Below are positions 13,301 to 24,779 of a DNA stretch of 64,000 nucleotides, piece by piece. The translations under genes were made by a program, and so were the position numbers. The notes beneath the pieces were generated by a model. It had not been told where the DNA came from and did not search any database. It was given only the letters and a program-made list of their open reading frames with translations. This DNA comes from Micromussa lordhowensis. Taxonomy: Eukaryota; Cnidaria; Anthozoa; Scleractinia; Lobophylliidae. Position 1 is the first letter of the stretch; each line of letters opens with the position of its first letter. The DNA is taken from NCBI GenBank assembly GCA_964020085.1, contig OZ026596.1, positions 30,011,522 through 30,075,521 on the forward strand, given 5' to 3'.

Positions 13301-16300
13301 CAGACAGGGGCACTAGAAATTCTAAGAAAAACACTTATTGGATTAACGTATTAGAGAAGTTAAACAAAATATACCCTGAACTTACATTTTAAACCATGTT
13401 AATTAAACATGAGTTACGATTATACTACAAACTTAAGAATTCTCTGTGTGCGCACATACCCAGCACTACCTAAAGATGTGTTTTTTACAGCATTAAAGTC
13501 AAAATATATTTAAGCAGAATTTTATACTTTTCTTCAAATTGAGATATATTGTTTAGATGACATTGTGCAATTTAAATTCATGCTGCAGCATTAAAAAGTG
13601 GGAGTCATTGCGCTTGTTTAACAGAAAACAAGCATTTATTTCATTGCCGAGCTTAGCTTGAGGGAAATCTCTTAAGTTTTGAATGTGCACACACCCATGT
13701 GCATGCGCTAATGATGTGAAAATTGTACACAGTAGGGATGCGCAATGCAATACTGAGGAATCACCTTAGCACACATTGATGTATGTAGAGGGATTAAAAG
13801 GCTTGTGGCTTATGTATGCATTGTAGGTGTATAATTCTGCTATTAAGCGCAAAGTTTAAAAAGATACTCCCTTGTGGGGACCACTGCTCCATTCAGGCCC
13901 TGTTGGGTTGGGTTGGGTTGGGTTGAGGGGGGTATGCATGTCCCCAGTTTGAACTTCAACCCTTTCATTAAAATTTACAGGCCTAGGGCCCCTCAAATAA
14001 TAATTGTTGGTGTTTGCTTGAACATCCATCAACAGAGCAATAAAATCCCTTTGCCCTTTTTGAAAGTTTTTTTTTAATAAGATTGTGCTAAGACCAGCAT
14101 GAAATCATTTTTGATAAGGATGGAGGATTGTAACTTTAATTTTCTGTGGGAAGTTTTAAATAGCCGCAGCAAGAATGGGTGCCTCATTACAAGTGACTCA
14201 GTGGTAGTCGACGACTTGCAGTTCTAGGAAATATTCATACCTACCCGTTGGCTTAACTGTGATTTCCAAAGGGGGTAGGGGATTTCAAACCAAACTCCTC
14301 CACTGGATTATCTAGACATTATTTTTTCTGGAACAACATGTTATTGATACAATTACACCTGCACTTGACATACATTGTACTTCAGTAGATAACGACAGCT
14401 GGTTCAGTTCATGTTAAAATACATGAAGTTCTCCAAAGCAATCATACAAAGTTTTGCAATGCAGACCTGTAAATTAATTTTGTTGCCTTTTTCAATGCTG
14501 TTTGTATTTTCCTTTTCAGACTCAAGCCTCTTGATATTGAGTTTATGAAGCAGCTTCACGATAAAGTGAACATTGTTCCTGTCATTGGAAAGGCTGACAC
14601 TCTCACGCCAACTGAACTGGTCAGCATGAAAAGAAGGGTAAGTTATTTCATTGATAACTTGATGTCACGTTTTAATTGCATTTGCAGCTGCTTGTTTTGG
14701 GCTCAGTACCCAAACATCCTCTGTGATCACACATCAGTTCCACTGGTGTGCTGGCTAATTAACCTGGAGAATGGAAGGTGTTCCCATAATGGCCTATATA
14801 GGGAGGCTCCGCCCAAAAGGGGTAGGGATTTTACAAGTTGAGGTATATGAAAGGGTAGGGAAATCTGTCATTTACAATGTAGGTATTTAAAAGACCCTTT
14901 AATTAAAATATTTTGAACAGAAGCTATATGGCTGTATCCTTTAATTTATTTGACATTACATCATTAACTTCATTCCAAGGGATTAGAAAAGAGATGAAGT
15001 GTTCTTAAGTTGGTACATTGTATGTGAAAGGTGTACTGTACCTTTTTCAATGAAAGGTACATGAAAGGAGTACTTTTCTGTCAAAATGGTATAGAAAAGG
15101 GTAAGGGTTGGACCTCAGGGCAGAACCTCCTGGTTTAAAACTTTGTATAGTACCCCTGACTGTCTAATTAAGAGGGTACTCTGACTGGTTATTACATGTT
15201 ATATAATAACCAAATCAATGTGCGTGCTCTGATTAGTCAATCAGCTATGGGTCATTGTGCCGGTAAACCCATGGGAAATCGCACGTCTTCTGAATTATTA
15301 TATAAAAGCAGTAGACCACAAGTTTCTATGGGTTTTAGGCTGATAAACCACTTGGGATGTTGGTAGAACACTCGAAGAATTCGTAAACCACTGGCCTGCG
15401 GCTTGTGATTTACAAATTCTTCTCATGTTCTATCAACATCCCACGTGGTTTATCAGCCTATAACCCAAAGAAACTTGTGGTCTATTGCTTAATTGTTCCC
15501 CAAGGTGTAAACCATTGCCTCCAAATTATTGAGTATCATTAAACCTACTGCTTTGTCCTAACCAAACATATATTGTACTTTAAGACATTTAGAAATACAT
15601 GTACACTGTAAGCAATGAATGAAGGATTTTGAGTGCCGATCAGAGAGTAATACCTGTAATCAGAGTGGCTCTCTTACAATTCATGCATGATATGCTTCAT
15701 CCATTCCCTAGCATGAGAGTAGGAACTCTACACATCTGTCCAATGTTTTTTCAGTTCAAGTATACAGTACATTATCACTGCATGCCTTATTTATGGCATG
15801 TTCTTTTGTCTTTTTCCCACATGCTAAGTTAGGAGGCCACTCTTCAACTGTTTATAAGCTGTTTCTTGACAGTCCAAACTGGTCTGAGTTCAAGTACTAG
15901 TCCATCAGTCGAGACTGTAAATAAACCATGGGAAAAAATGGCCGCTGGAGATCCTGGAGGCGAGACACATGCTTCTTGCTCCCTGGAGTTTGTGTGGCCA
16001 TTTTATTCTTATGGTTTTCTTTCGCATCATGCATGACAGACAAAGCCAAAGAGGGACTACTTGTAGTCTAGAATTGTCAAGATAACTTGACAGTTTGCAA
16101 TTTTTACATGTACACTTTTGCAGCCTACAAAATAATCACCTGTCATCAGTGAATGTTCACATCTGCCCATGACTTGTGAATGTTTAAGGTTGAAAAATCT
16201 GAAAGAAGTTTCTGATGCACCAGTCAATTGATATCATTTATTTAAAGAAGGGGGGGGGGGGGTCACACTGTGTCAAAGTGAGGGTACTCACCAGATTGTC

Positions 16301-19300
16301 ATGTTGTTTTCTCCACCTGTTGTGGGTTGTTTGCTTAAAAAAGGCTTACAAAAGGGGGGTCCACAGGTACCCCAGGACCTAGCCTGTTCCAGGCTCTCGG
16401 TAGTTGGGGACGAGCAAAAACGAGCGCGAAAAAAAAAACGAGGGAGGACTAAGGCGAGGAGCGGCGGGAGAGCCTGTAAGACTTTCTTTAACGACTCTCT
16501 TCTGGTATAGCAGGAGCTGCTATACCCTCTGATTGGTCAATTTTGAGTCCAGAGACCTGGCCATCAAGCTCTTGGAGAATGGAATTGCGAGATGGTAAAC
16601 TTGGATTGACAAGATATGAGGTAACCGCCGGAGTGTTGACAGTACTGTCAAAATTGACCAATCAGAGGGTATAGCAGCTCCTGCTATACCAGAAGAGGGC
16701 CGTTAAAGAAAGTCTTACAGGCTCTCCCGCCGCTCCTCGCCTTAGTCCTCCCTCGTTTTTTCCTCGCTCGTTTTCGCTCGTCCCCAACTACCGAGAGCCT
16801 GGAACAGGCTACCCAGGACCCCTAGCTACATGTATGCCATTGAAAATTTATTTTTTCTTTCCCTTCAGATTTTAGATGAAATTGAAGAACAAGGAATCAA
16901 GACATATGAACTGCCAGACTGTGAAAGTGACGAGGATGAAGATTATGTGGAACAAACAAAGCAACTGAAGGTGTTTAGAGGTTTCACACTATTCTTTACG
17001 TTTCAGACCATCTGCCACTTAAGGAACTGGGGAAGTGTTTAGAACAAAAAATTGCAGATAAAATTCAACAACAAACCACTAATAGTTTTATGGAAAGTTG
17101 AGTGCCTTGAATTTCCAGGGGTTACCTCTTTCAGTAGTCAGCAGGCCTCTGTAGATATTGAGTGACTCCTCTATAGCAAAACCTCAAACTAGGGAGAGGG
17201 GGAGATATTAGGCAGGGTGGAACTTCATAGAATCTCCTCACTTTGTAAAAACTTGGTACTTAAAGATAATACTAGCCATAAGAGGCTATGAGTGTTACTG
17301 CCCCCCTCCCCCCCCCCCTGGATGGGATGCTAGTAACTGTATTAATTACACTACAAACTGGCATTAACTGTTACATGTTAACTTAACGTGCGTTTTTTTT
17401 TTCAGGCCGACATGCCATTTGCTGTAGTAGGAAGTAACACCTTGATAGAGGTATGCGGCAAGAAAGTCAGAGGGCGACTGTATCCCTGGGGGGTAGTAGA
17501 AGGTAAGGCATGCTTCCGAAATATATATACAATGCTGAAATTTGACCCAGAGGAAGTAAAAAAAATTGCTTACAGTGTGCATTTCTATTTCTTTTCAGTT
17601 GAAAACCCAAAGCACTGTGACTTTGTGAAGTTGCGCACTATGCTTATGTAAGTGTCTCTCAATTATGTGATACATGTATATTTATTTGAATACTCAAAAA
17701 CCCGAAGCCAAAGAAAACATTGGTAAACAAAATGTCCTTGTAGAACTCTTAACCAAGATGATTCAGTAGGGGGAACATTTTACCTATGGCGGGGACGTTC
17801 GTTTGCCAAATTAAGAAGATCACTTCTAGCCCATCACAAAAAACGCACATAATTCAATGAGCCAATCAGCGCCTGGCAAGCTGCTGCCAAGCGCGGGAAA
17901 ACAAGTTTAAGCCAAGTTTCAATTTAGGAAAGAATGTGTTCAGTTTGAAAAGCAACTGTTGTCTGTTTTGGCGGGCAAGTCAAACACGTAACTGAATATC
18001 CAACTGAGTTCAGAGCAGAAACCTTTATTCCGACGGACTAAGGGCTAAACGTGTTCAAAACTTGAGCCTTTCCAAATTCACCACGTTGTGTCGGTGGTTA
18101 ATTTCCTTTGACAACTTTAAGCTGAAAATCAGCTAAATGTCTGTCAGGTTTGGCTTTGCTCTGATTCATTAAGGAAAAAAACAAAACGCGTTTGTGTCGA
18201 TTATTGGTTATGAAATCTTCTAAAATCAGTGCTCGTTTATTAACAGCACCCAGATGCAGGATCTCAAAGAGGTAACCCAGGAGACTCATTACGAGAATTT
18301 CCGAGCTGCTCAACTGTCAAGTGAAAGTCCAGTCTCCAACCAAGACTTGATTGACGCGCCAAAGAATGTAAAAAGGTAAGGACAGCATTGAAGACTTTTT
18401 GTGCCTGATCGATTTAGCGGCTGGGGGGCGATGGGGCGCGTGTTTTATTTTGAGAGCTAAATTCTAGCTTGCCCTTCGGACAAGCAGCCCTTAAATTTTG
18501 TTTGCCCTGACTCAACAGGGCAAAATACCTGGCCCTAAGAGGTATGCCAGACCCACCTTCCACTGGGTCTTCTCTTGAACATTTTGAACTGTATATTTTG
18601 CCCTGTGTAGCTACTAATGGTAATATTTGATTTTGAAAAGGAAAGAGACTGGAACCGAGCATGTTGCCATAGCAACATCAAAATGTACACCATCTGGTAT
18701 ATTGTGTAGGGTGCAACATCCCTGCCAAGTTTCAATCGCATTGCCTTATTATTGGCAGAGATATTCTTGATTTTGTGTCTCACCACTTTACAATACACTT
18801 CGCACAACCAGTGACGTCATCAGTGACCTTATTTGCATAATGGGAAAACTTGAATATCTCTAGAACAAAACGAGATATCACGCCATTTTACTCAACTTTG
18901 AAAAGTCTTAAATGAGCGTATTTTTAAAATGACTTATTTTTCGGGTCTTACTGCACTTTAACAAAAGTACATTCAGAAGGGTGCGGTTCGTCCAAGGAAG
19001 TGGTGCTTATTGCAAGGAGGGTGTTAAATCATTACAGTATGAGAATTGCAGAAAAAGCTTTTTTTACACTACATTTACATAATTCCTTTTCTTCGTTGCA
19101 GAGGTCATCACATATCGAGCGCTATCCTGGAGAAAGACCGTGCCTTGATGCAGAAAGAAGAGGAGGTTTGTAACTAAACCAACGAATTACATGTACAGTT
19201 AAAGGGGCTACATGTATGTCAAGGATTGCACACCTTGCAAAATTCAATTTTCGTTGTTTTCCTACCTTAGCAAGCTTTCAGTTATTGAAATCAGCGTGCA

Positions 19301-20698
19301 AAGATAGCCGATAGCCTTGAGATGTCCGATAGCCTTGAGATGTCCGATAGCCTTGAGATGTCCGATAGCCTTGAGATGTCCGATAGCCTTGAGATGTCCG
19401 ATAGCCTTGAGATGTCCGATAGCCTTGAGATGTCCGATAGCCTTGAGATGTCCGATAGCCTTGAGATGTCCGATAGCCTTGAGATGTCCGATAGCCTTGA
19501 GATGTCCGATAGCCTTGAGATGTCCGATAGCCTTGAGATGTCCGATAGCCTTGAGATGTCCGATAGCCTTGAGATGTCCGATAGCCTTGAGATGTCCGAT
19601 AGCCTTGAGATGTCCGATAGCCTTGAGATGTCCGATAGCCTTGAGATGTCCGATAGCCTTGAGATGTCCGATAGCCTTGAGATGTCCGATAGCCTTGAGA
19701 TGTCCGATAGCCTTGAGATGTCCGATAGCCTTGAGATGTCCGATAGCCTTGAGATGGAGGATTCTATCTTCAGGGTTGCCACGGTCGGGGAAAAGTCAGG
19801 GGAAATTAGATTTTATACAGGGTCAGGGAAATTTTAAACCCCTCTTGGAAGTCAGTGTTACGTGAGGAAATTTTTCTTGAGGTTGCTGCAAATCATTTTA
19901 TTAGATGTTGCCGTATAGACAAGGCAATTTTGTTTTAAAAATTATCTGAGTCATGCTTACTTTTGTTGATTCATGGCCAGAACAGTCATCCTGCACAGTC
20001 AGTGAAAATTGCTTTATACAGTCAGGGATTTGTTTTGTTTCGGTGGGTAGCAACCCTGTAAATTCAACGTATCGCAGAAGTACCGCAAGAGTCCAAATTA
20101 TTTTTCTGAATTTAACTTATAATTACTTAATCATGCCAACTGGGATTAGTTCCCTTTTTTGACCGGTGTGGCGGGGGGTGGGGTGGGGGGAGGGGGCAAC
20201 AAGCGAAAATGAATGCGGGGTTAGCACATCCTAGGTTTAGCTGGAAAGCTGAAAAGCTGGTTTCATTTGCAGCCTGCCAAATAAGATTTTTGTTCTCTGC
20301 TAATATGGACACCGGCAATGGCTGACTCATCCCCAGTCGTCTTTTGAGGTCTGTGGCGATGGTCGAGGGAGTCTGGGTGAAACTTGGGTATGCGAGCTGT
20401 CGGGATCATGGGAAGGAAAACGAAGAGAGAAAGAGTCCCCCGTCATATATCTTTCCCATCATCCCTCGCGCTCGCGTTCGTGTCTCCCTTGACAATATTG
20501 ACAGAAAATGAGTGGATTTCAGCGTAGACTAAAACGCTGTCCGTAGTAATGTGTTTGACGCCACCTAAGTGAAACATTTGGACAGTTTTGTGCTTTAAAA
20601 AGTTGGTTCTGAAATTTGTGATCCTAATTTATTTTCAGCTCCGCCGTATGCAAGAAATGATTGCTCAGATGCAAGCACAGATGAAAAGTCAGAGCTAA
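7336..20698 (+). CDS. Septin, SEPT2-type (11 coding exons, 351 aa)
   Basis: GTP-binding cytoskeletal protein that assembles into hetero-oligomeric filaments at the cortex and cleavage furrow. Coding exons: 7336-7426, 9467-9553, 10987-11110, 11282-11416, 14520-14637, 16869-16970, 17406-17502, 17599-17647, 18247-18375, 19102-19165, 20639-20698. All junctions are GT/AG, keep frame, and sum to 352 codons including the stop. The start ATG sits in GCAGCCATGG, a near-ideal Kozak context. Visible motifs: N-terminal basic RKSVKKG (16-22), G1 loop GESGLGKST (31-39), Thr72 in the switch I region, G3 DTPGYGD (88-94), G4 GKAD (169-172; AKAD is more usual), septin unique element around GRLYPWG (242-248), and a short C-terminal coiled coil rich in Met/Gln (about 324-351). 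Length matches human SEPT2 (361). The Thr and G motifs suggest a GTPase-competent subunit. Its introns are crowded with mobile elements. Confidence 0.95.
8640..8745 (+). repeat. Dispersed repeat (TTTTGGGAAG..CCGCACACCCC family)
   Basis: The phrases AGGGTTTTGGGAAG, CCGCACACCCC, CACCCAAT and GAGTAC occur in this order here and again at 45809-45870. Both copies sit in non-coding DNA, this one inside the first intron after the start-codon exon. No ends or coding content were defined. Confidence 0.5.
9826..9953 (+). repeat. 64-bp tandem duplication in a septin intron
   Basis: Two adjacent copies (9826-9889 and 9890-9953) differ by a single A/G near the start of the unit as far as I can read. It is intronic and recent by its near identity. 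Confidence 0.85.
10800..10925 (-). repeat. tRNA-like SINE in a septin intron
   Basis: On the - strand the stretch near 10917-10900 resembles a pol III A box (GTAGCCGAGTGATCAGCGC), followed by a B-box-like CCGAGTTCATATCC near 10869-10882. A second B-box-like CCGAGTTCAAATCC lies about 50 nt further on. The acceptor stem does not pair, so it is not a working tRNA gene. The order is typical of tRNA-derived SINEs with an added partial second head. Confidence 0.55.
11676..13296. mobile_element. hAT-like DNA transposon, non-autonomous, in septin intron
   Basis: The ends read CAGGGTTGTCA and TGACAACCCTG, exact inverted repeats of 11 bp. Both are flanked directly by TTAACA (11670-11675 and 13297-13302), a probable target duplication. 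CAGGG termini are typical of the hAT superfamily, although hAT duplications are normally 8 bp. At 1621 bp it is too short to be autonomous. It contains what looks like one coding exon on the - strand (12927-13041), perhaps the first exon of the source transposase gene or a captured host exon. Confidence 0.7.
12927..13041 (-). CDS. Possible first coding exon inside the hAT-like element
   Basis: ATG at 13041 (context GTCATGGCG) opens a frame of 38 codons that begins [20 protein letters not shown], then has a lysine-rich stretch (KKKKITEET) and EDLYQSGEQ. It ends at a donor-like CAAG|GTAGGT at 12927/12926, with phase 1. The composition looks coding and an in-frame partner exon was not found. It could be the start of a transposase gene whose body was deleted, or a captured exon. 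Not recognised with certainty. Confidence 0.35.
13903..13926 (+). repeat. TTGGG pentamer microsatellite
   Basis: About four and a half copies of TTGGG in a septin intron, followed by a G-rich stretch. Confidence 0.8.
15217..15491. mobile_element. Foldback element, AGCAATAGACCAC family, copy 1
   Basis: Large imperfect palindrome 15309-15491. It starts with AGCAGTAGACCACAAGTTTC and ends with the reverse complement, GAAACTTGTGGTCTATTGCT. The apex carries GCCTGCGGCTTGTG. The left flank (15217-15305) has GTGCTCTGATTAGTCAATCA and CCGGTAAACCCATGGG, both also found beside the second copy at 28.66 kb. It lies in a septin intron and has no coding capacity. Confidence 0.75.
16380..16811. mobile_element. 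Foldback transposon, TAGCCTG family, copy 2 (432 bp)
   Basis: Ends are TAGCCTGTTCCAGGCTCTCG and the matching inverted end, with arms of roughly 170 nt around a central non-palindromic segment. It is flanked on both sides by CCCAGGACC (16371-16379 and 16812-16820), a perfect 9-bp target duplication. Each arm contains CTCTGATTGGTCAATTTTGA or its complement. It sits 57 nt upstream of the septin exon that starts at 16869. A foldback Mutator-like assignment is inferred from the arm length and the 9-bp duplication. Confidence 0.88.
18640..18990 (+). repeat. Dispersed repeat (TGACGTCATCA..CTTGAATATCTCTAGAAC family)
   Basis: The order of phrases is: CATGTTGCCATAGCAAC, then AGAGATATTCTTGATTTTGTG, GTGACGTCATCA, TTTGCATAA and AACTTGAATATCTCTAGAAC. 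The same order recurs at 35660-35990, with partial copies near 35180-35460 and 39890-40070. It lies in the septin intron after the exon ending at 18375. Confidence 0.6.
19310..19756 (+). repeat. 18-bp minisatellite, 24 identical copies plus a partial one
   Basis: The unit GATAGCCTTGAGATGTCC repeats 24 times from 19310 to 19741 without a single difference that I can see, then a 15-nt partial copy ends at 19756. It is in the last septin intron, 145 nt after the exon ending at 19165. The period is a multiple of three, so long open frames appear in three frames. They have no start context or family resemblance and are not genes. Confidence 0.97.
19771..20058. mobile_element. hAT-type MITE
   Basis: Starts CAGGGTTGCCACGG and ends GTAGCAACCCTG, giving a short inverted terminal repeat. 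The phrases GGTCGGGGAAAAGTCAGGGG and CAGGGTCAGGGAAATTTT are typical of a MITE family widespread in animals. I could not read a target duplication. It abuts the minisatellite in the last septin intron. Confidence 0.55.
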
Positions 20699-21870
20699 GC
20701 CAGAGCTACGGGGTCTGGAGTAAGCTAGTGGAATGATTCGCCGTAAGTTTTCGATCAGTTAGAGTAACAGAAAGCAACAAAGTAATGATGTCGTAAACTC
20801 TCGATTAAAGGCCTTGGCATATGAGGACCTCGATTTTTTATCGTAAGCCCATCGATTTTAAGGCCCCTTATTTATAAGCCTCGTGTTAAAGCCCATCAAT
20901 ATTAAGTCCCTTGATTGTAAGCCCACCAGTGGCAGTCTTACAAAGCCCATTAATGTTATGTCCCTTGATTGTAGGCCCATCTATGGCAGTCTTGATAAGG
21001 CCCATCAATTTCAGGTCCCTCGATTATAAGCTCCTTACCTCTTACTCCGTCTCCTCCTCTATGGAGATGTCTAAATGCCAGGGGTTATAACCGATAGTTT
21101 AAGGAAGCAAACTAGTGAAACAAGCAATGTAGGTGAAGTTAAGCAATTATTTAATGGAGATATAAAGTGAGACGTTTTATTAAAATGTCAATATAGTGTA
21201 CAGAAGGCGGATTTTGAGCGCTTCCGATCCCGATTGTAATTTTAAATAGAACTTTTCCCTGAAAAACTGTAAGCACAGTCACAATTTTATACGCAAAGTT
21301 TTTGCTCTTTTTAATTTTTTATTTTTTCACAAACAACAGGAAACATTTATACGGTTATATCGGATTAGTAAATTTCTATTACATGTAATCATAGTTAATA
21401 GAGGGATATGGTTAAGAAGCCCGGTAAACATCAAAGAACCAAACAAACAGGCTAAGATTTATGTTGGAAGGTCCTTGACCCTGCACATCTTTTGTTTTAT
21501 GTTCATAGACTATGTATAAATTACATAATCACAATGCTTCTATTGGTTAGTTGTATGAGCACAAATCACCACCTTTTGTATTTGCCTGGTTTTGTGCAGG
21601 GTCAATCCCCAAAATAGCCAACAAAAACATACAACAAAGAACTTTGCCTGGTTTCCTAACCATTTCCCTCTTTTAAACATGATGTAATTTAAGATTTCTA
21701 CGACGTCTAGCACATGAAGTTTTGGAAGGTGTGACTAAAGTACTTAGCGTCAGTTGTATTTTTGACACGTAGCCCAGTTTTATGAAGAATATTATTCAAA
21801 TAGACAATAAAATAGGCTTCCGTTGTCTTCCTAAAGCTGAAACCAAGGAAACTGCGACTGAACCTGAATA
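20699..21870 (+). other. Septin 3' UTR and downstream region
   Basis: Follows the septin stop codon at 20696-20698. From about 20830 to 21040 a degenerate tandem repeat of roughly 56 bp is visible (AAGCCCATCAAT, then TCCCTTGATTGTAAGCCCA, then GGCAGTCTT, repeated). Candidate poly(A) signals are ATTAAA at 20804 and AATAAA at 21806 and 21867. Which one is used cannot be told here. Confidence 0.45.
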
Positions 21871-23436
21871 AAATCTGAAAACGTGGTTTTTCCTGCGCTT
21901 TTCACGAGTTGCTGGTTTATTTGTCAATCAAAGCCAACTCAGTTTTCTCAGCTTTTCATTGGTTGCGCATTTTTTTGCGCATCGGCTTGTGATTGGCCTA
22001 TAAGACAACCGTATTTGGTGATGGCACTGAGTACAGTTCTTTGGTTTTAGGCGTATGACAATGAATTAAACATCCCTTTGATGATACAATGCACCTTTAT
22101 TACCTCGTAACTACTTGAGAACAACTCGTAACTACATTGTATTTCAGCAGGCTAGAGTTTTTGAGATAGAACTTTTTTCTTAGATATTTGCTTTTGGGAA
22201 TTGTCGTATAACTGTTTGCCAACGGGTTAAAGGTAGATTTTTTTAAAAAAAATACATATTTTGGTGAACAGTAAACCTTGGGATTCGAAAGTTTTAGTAT
22301 GTTTTTTTAAACGTCGCAAAATATCTATGAAGTTCACTGTTTTCAGTTATGATATTAGAAGGGTTCCAAAGCACTAAAATGTGAATATTTACTTTTCTCT
22401 CCGAGTTTTCGTAGGCAAATAGTAGGCATTAAATAGCTATGCTTTCAAATCTTACATTTGTAGTAGCGAGATATCGTTTAGGTTGATGTAAACAAGATTT
22501 TTAATATATTTATTAGTAGCCTTTAATTGGATGTAGTTCTCTACTGCAGTCATTGAAGATTATTTTATCAACATTATTTTATAGTGCAAGAAAGGCCGGT
22601 GTGTATTCTGTATCACAAATCAGACCAAAAGTGGGTCGACCGTATTTCCTAAACCACAATATTAAAATTTGATTTCATATGATAGAGAAATTAATAAAAT
22701 AATAATAATAATAAAAAGTACTGACTTTGCTTTTTTAGTTGCTTAAGAAAACCTATTTTGCGAGCTATACTATATATGAGTTTGCACTTATTAACAAAAC
22801 CCTTTAAGCTTGAAAATGCAATTTTCCACTTTTACGTTTTTATAAAAATCCATGATTGTTCACTGACATGTTTGATAAAATATCAAGCAGACACAATAAA
22901 TATTGATCAGAATCCCGCATAGCAATTTTTCTTCCCTGGAGGAATCGTTATGTTCTCCTGTTCACTTTGTTTTCCCTGTGATGGCCATGTCGTCAAAACC
23001 TTCCACCTTCTTATCTTGATCTGCATCTTCGTTCAGGCACTACGAGTCTTTTACAGTCGGTAAAGTGTTCCAGTAACCTTCAGTGTGCTTAAACTTTCCA
23101 TTGACCGGCATCGAATCTTTTTTTTTTTTATTGAGAGCTATAAAAAAGCCAAACGCAAGTTTAATCAACGCACATAAGAGATGAAGTTTAAATTTTCGAA
23201 AAAGTTCGAAAAAACCCTTCCCTCCCTATTCCCCCTCTCTCCCCCTTCCCACTCCCCCCGCTTTCACCCCCGGGAATAAGCTCTCCCAAATTTCGGACAC
23301 TAGCTCTTTCACAGTAAAGCCAACCATGTTTGAAACACGATAGTCAAACTGTAAACCGCTTTAAAAATAAGACTTTGTACTTGTAGAGACCTTACGCGTC
23401 CCATATTGGGGTACGGTTTGAGGTTGAATAGTACCC
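21871..23436. other. Intergenic, no gene recognised
   Basis: AT-rich sequence with an (AAT)n-like run near 22700-22713 and a pyrimidine/C-rich patch near 23217-23275. I see no coding exon. Confidence 0.4.
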
Positions 23437-24135
23437 TTAAAGGGACCAAGAAGTTAGTTTAAATATGGTAAAAAAAAGATCAATTGTGTGCGCTTGCACT
23501 CGGAAAGAGAAAATCAATTTTGAAGGTTTCACTCTAAAAGGGTAGCTATGGCAACCAGCCACAGCCTTTTGAGTAGTGTTTTATAGTATTGACGCCAACA
23601 CTTCCTGCTCTTTTACAAAACAAAATTTGACTGTCAAACAGGCACATCGTGCAAGTTTATGTTTGTTCTGTGCAATGTACCTAAGTTTTGACAGTTAATT
23701 CTTGTTTTCAGTGCTTTTAAGAGGCTTTATTTGAAAATAACCTTATTTTACACCACACTAGTGGACAAATCATCTCATGTCACGTGACAGGCGTTAAAAT
23801 GTTACGATTTTTTGGTTTATCGCATCACGACACTATTGGTCTTTGATTAGCCCAAGTTTCAGAAAGTCTACTTAAATACTTTGCAAAGAAGAAATGCTGG
23901 CGTGAAGTCAGTCGGTGCAAAAGTAGGCATTTGCGAAAAATGCACTTTAAGTTTCTTACACGAAGAATTGATCATTTAACAAGCCACAAATAGAGGAGTG
24001 GGGGTTCAGATTGGATCTTGGAGGAGAGGGTGTAATGGTTGCTCTATTTTGTAAAAAATTACTGCAGTTGTAGGAAATATTCGTTTTCATAAGGGAAATG
24101 AACGAGCCTGCGATAGCAATTCGAGGCAAAGTTAT
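23437..24135 (+). repeat. Dispersed repeat, left member of an inverted pair
   Basis: Matches the reverse complement of 32700-33238 along its length. Shared phrases include AAAGGGACCAA, TTTAAATATGGT, CACGTGACA, CTTTGATTAGCCCAAGTTTC and GAAGTCAGTCGGT. This copy has roughly 180 extra nucleotides near 23510-23695. No coding capacity. Confidence 0.75.
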
Positions 24136-24779
24136 TTACAAGTAGTTATATCAATCGAGTTGTACATGTCTTTGAAGCTTTTTCTACATAGTTTCGTTCA
24201 TATATATTAAAACTAATCTATATTTTTGGTCACGGTCTTAAAGTAAACAACCTTTGCTATGGCCGTTGTTGCGTAAAAACATTTATACCTCTGTATACTT
24301 CCCTTACAAGTGTTCAAGGGTCTTAAATCTTCTATTTTCAAGAAATTGAATTTTTCATGAGCATCACCGTATTTTAGGGTATCATACCACCTTAATAATG
24401 ATGGTGACGATACTGAAAATGCTTTTTGGACGAAGTATCCAAAAGACAGTTAAAATTAATGATGTCTGATTACGACTTGATGCATAGATTTAAATCCATA
24501 AATATCTAAATTTTCCCAAGCAGACAGTTACGAGAAAAAGAGCTTCAGCAGTAAGTGTAAATGATCTTGATGTAAAATCTCATAACTAACATTACAAGGA
24601 TTGTTTGCCAATCATTAATGGGAAATGGTATTTTATGCAGGGGACTGCAAGGAAAACTGACCTGCTCAAGCAAACGAGCGCTGCATGAGGTTTGGGCGGT
24701 TCAGCTTTCCACATTCCGCTGTAGTATTGAGACTCATAATTCAATTAGGGGCAACTTCTGATATCTTGCCAGAAATCTA

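Noticed and set aside
19310..19756. CRISPR-like array
   Set aside because: Units are contiguous and identical without variable spacers, in an animal intron.
19291..19865. Three long open frames across the 18-bp repeat
   Set aside because: They arise because the period is a multiple of three; there is no start context, splice context or homology, and the repeat is intronic.
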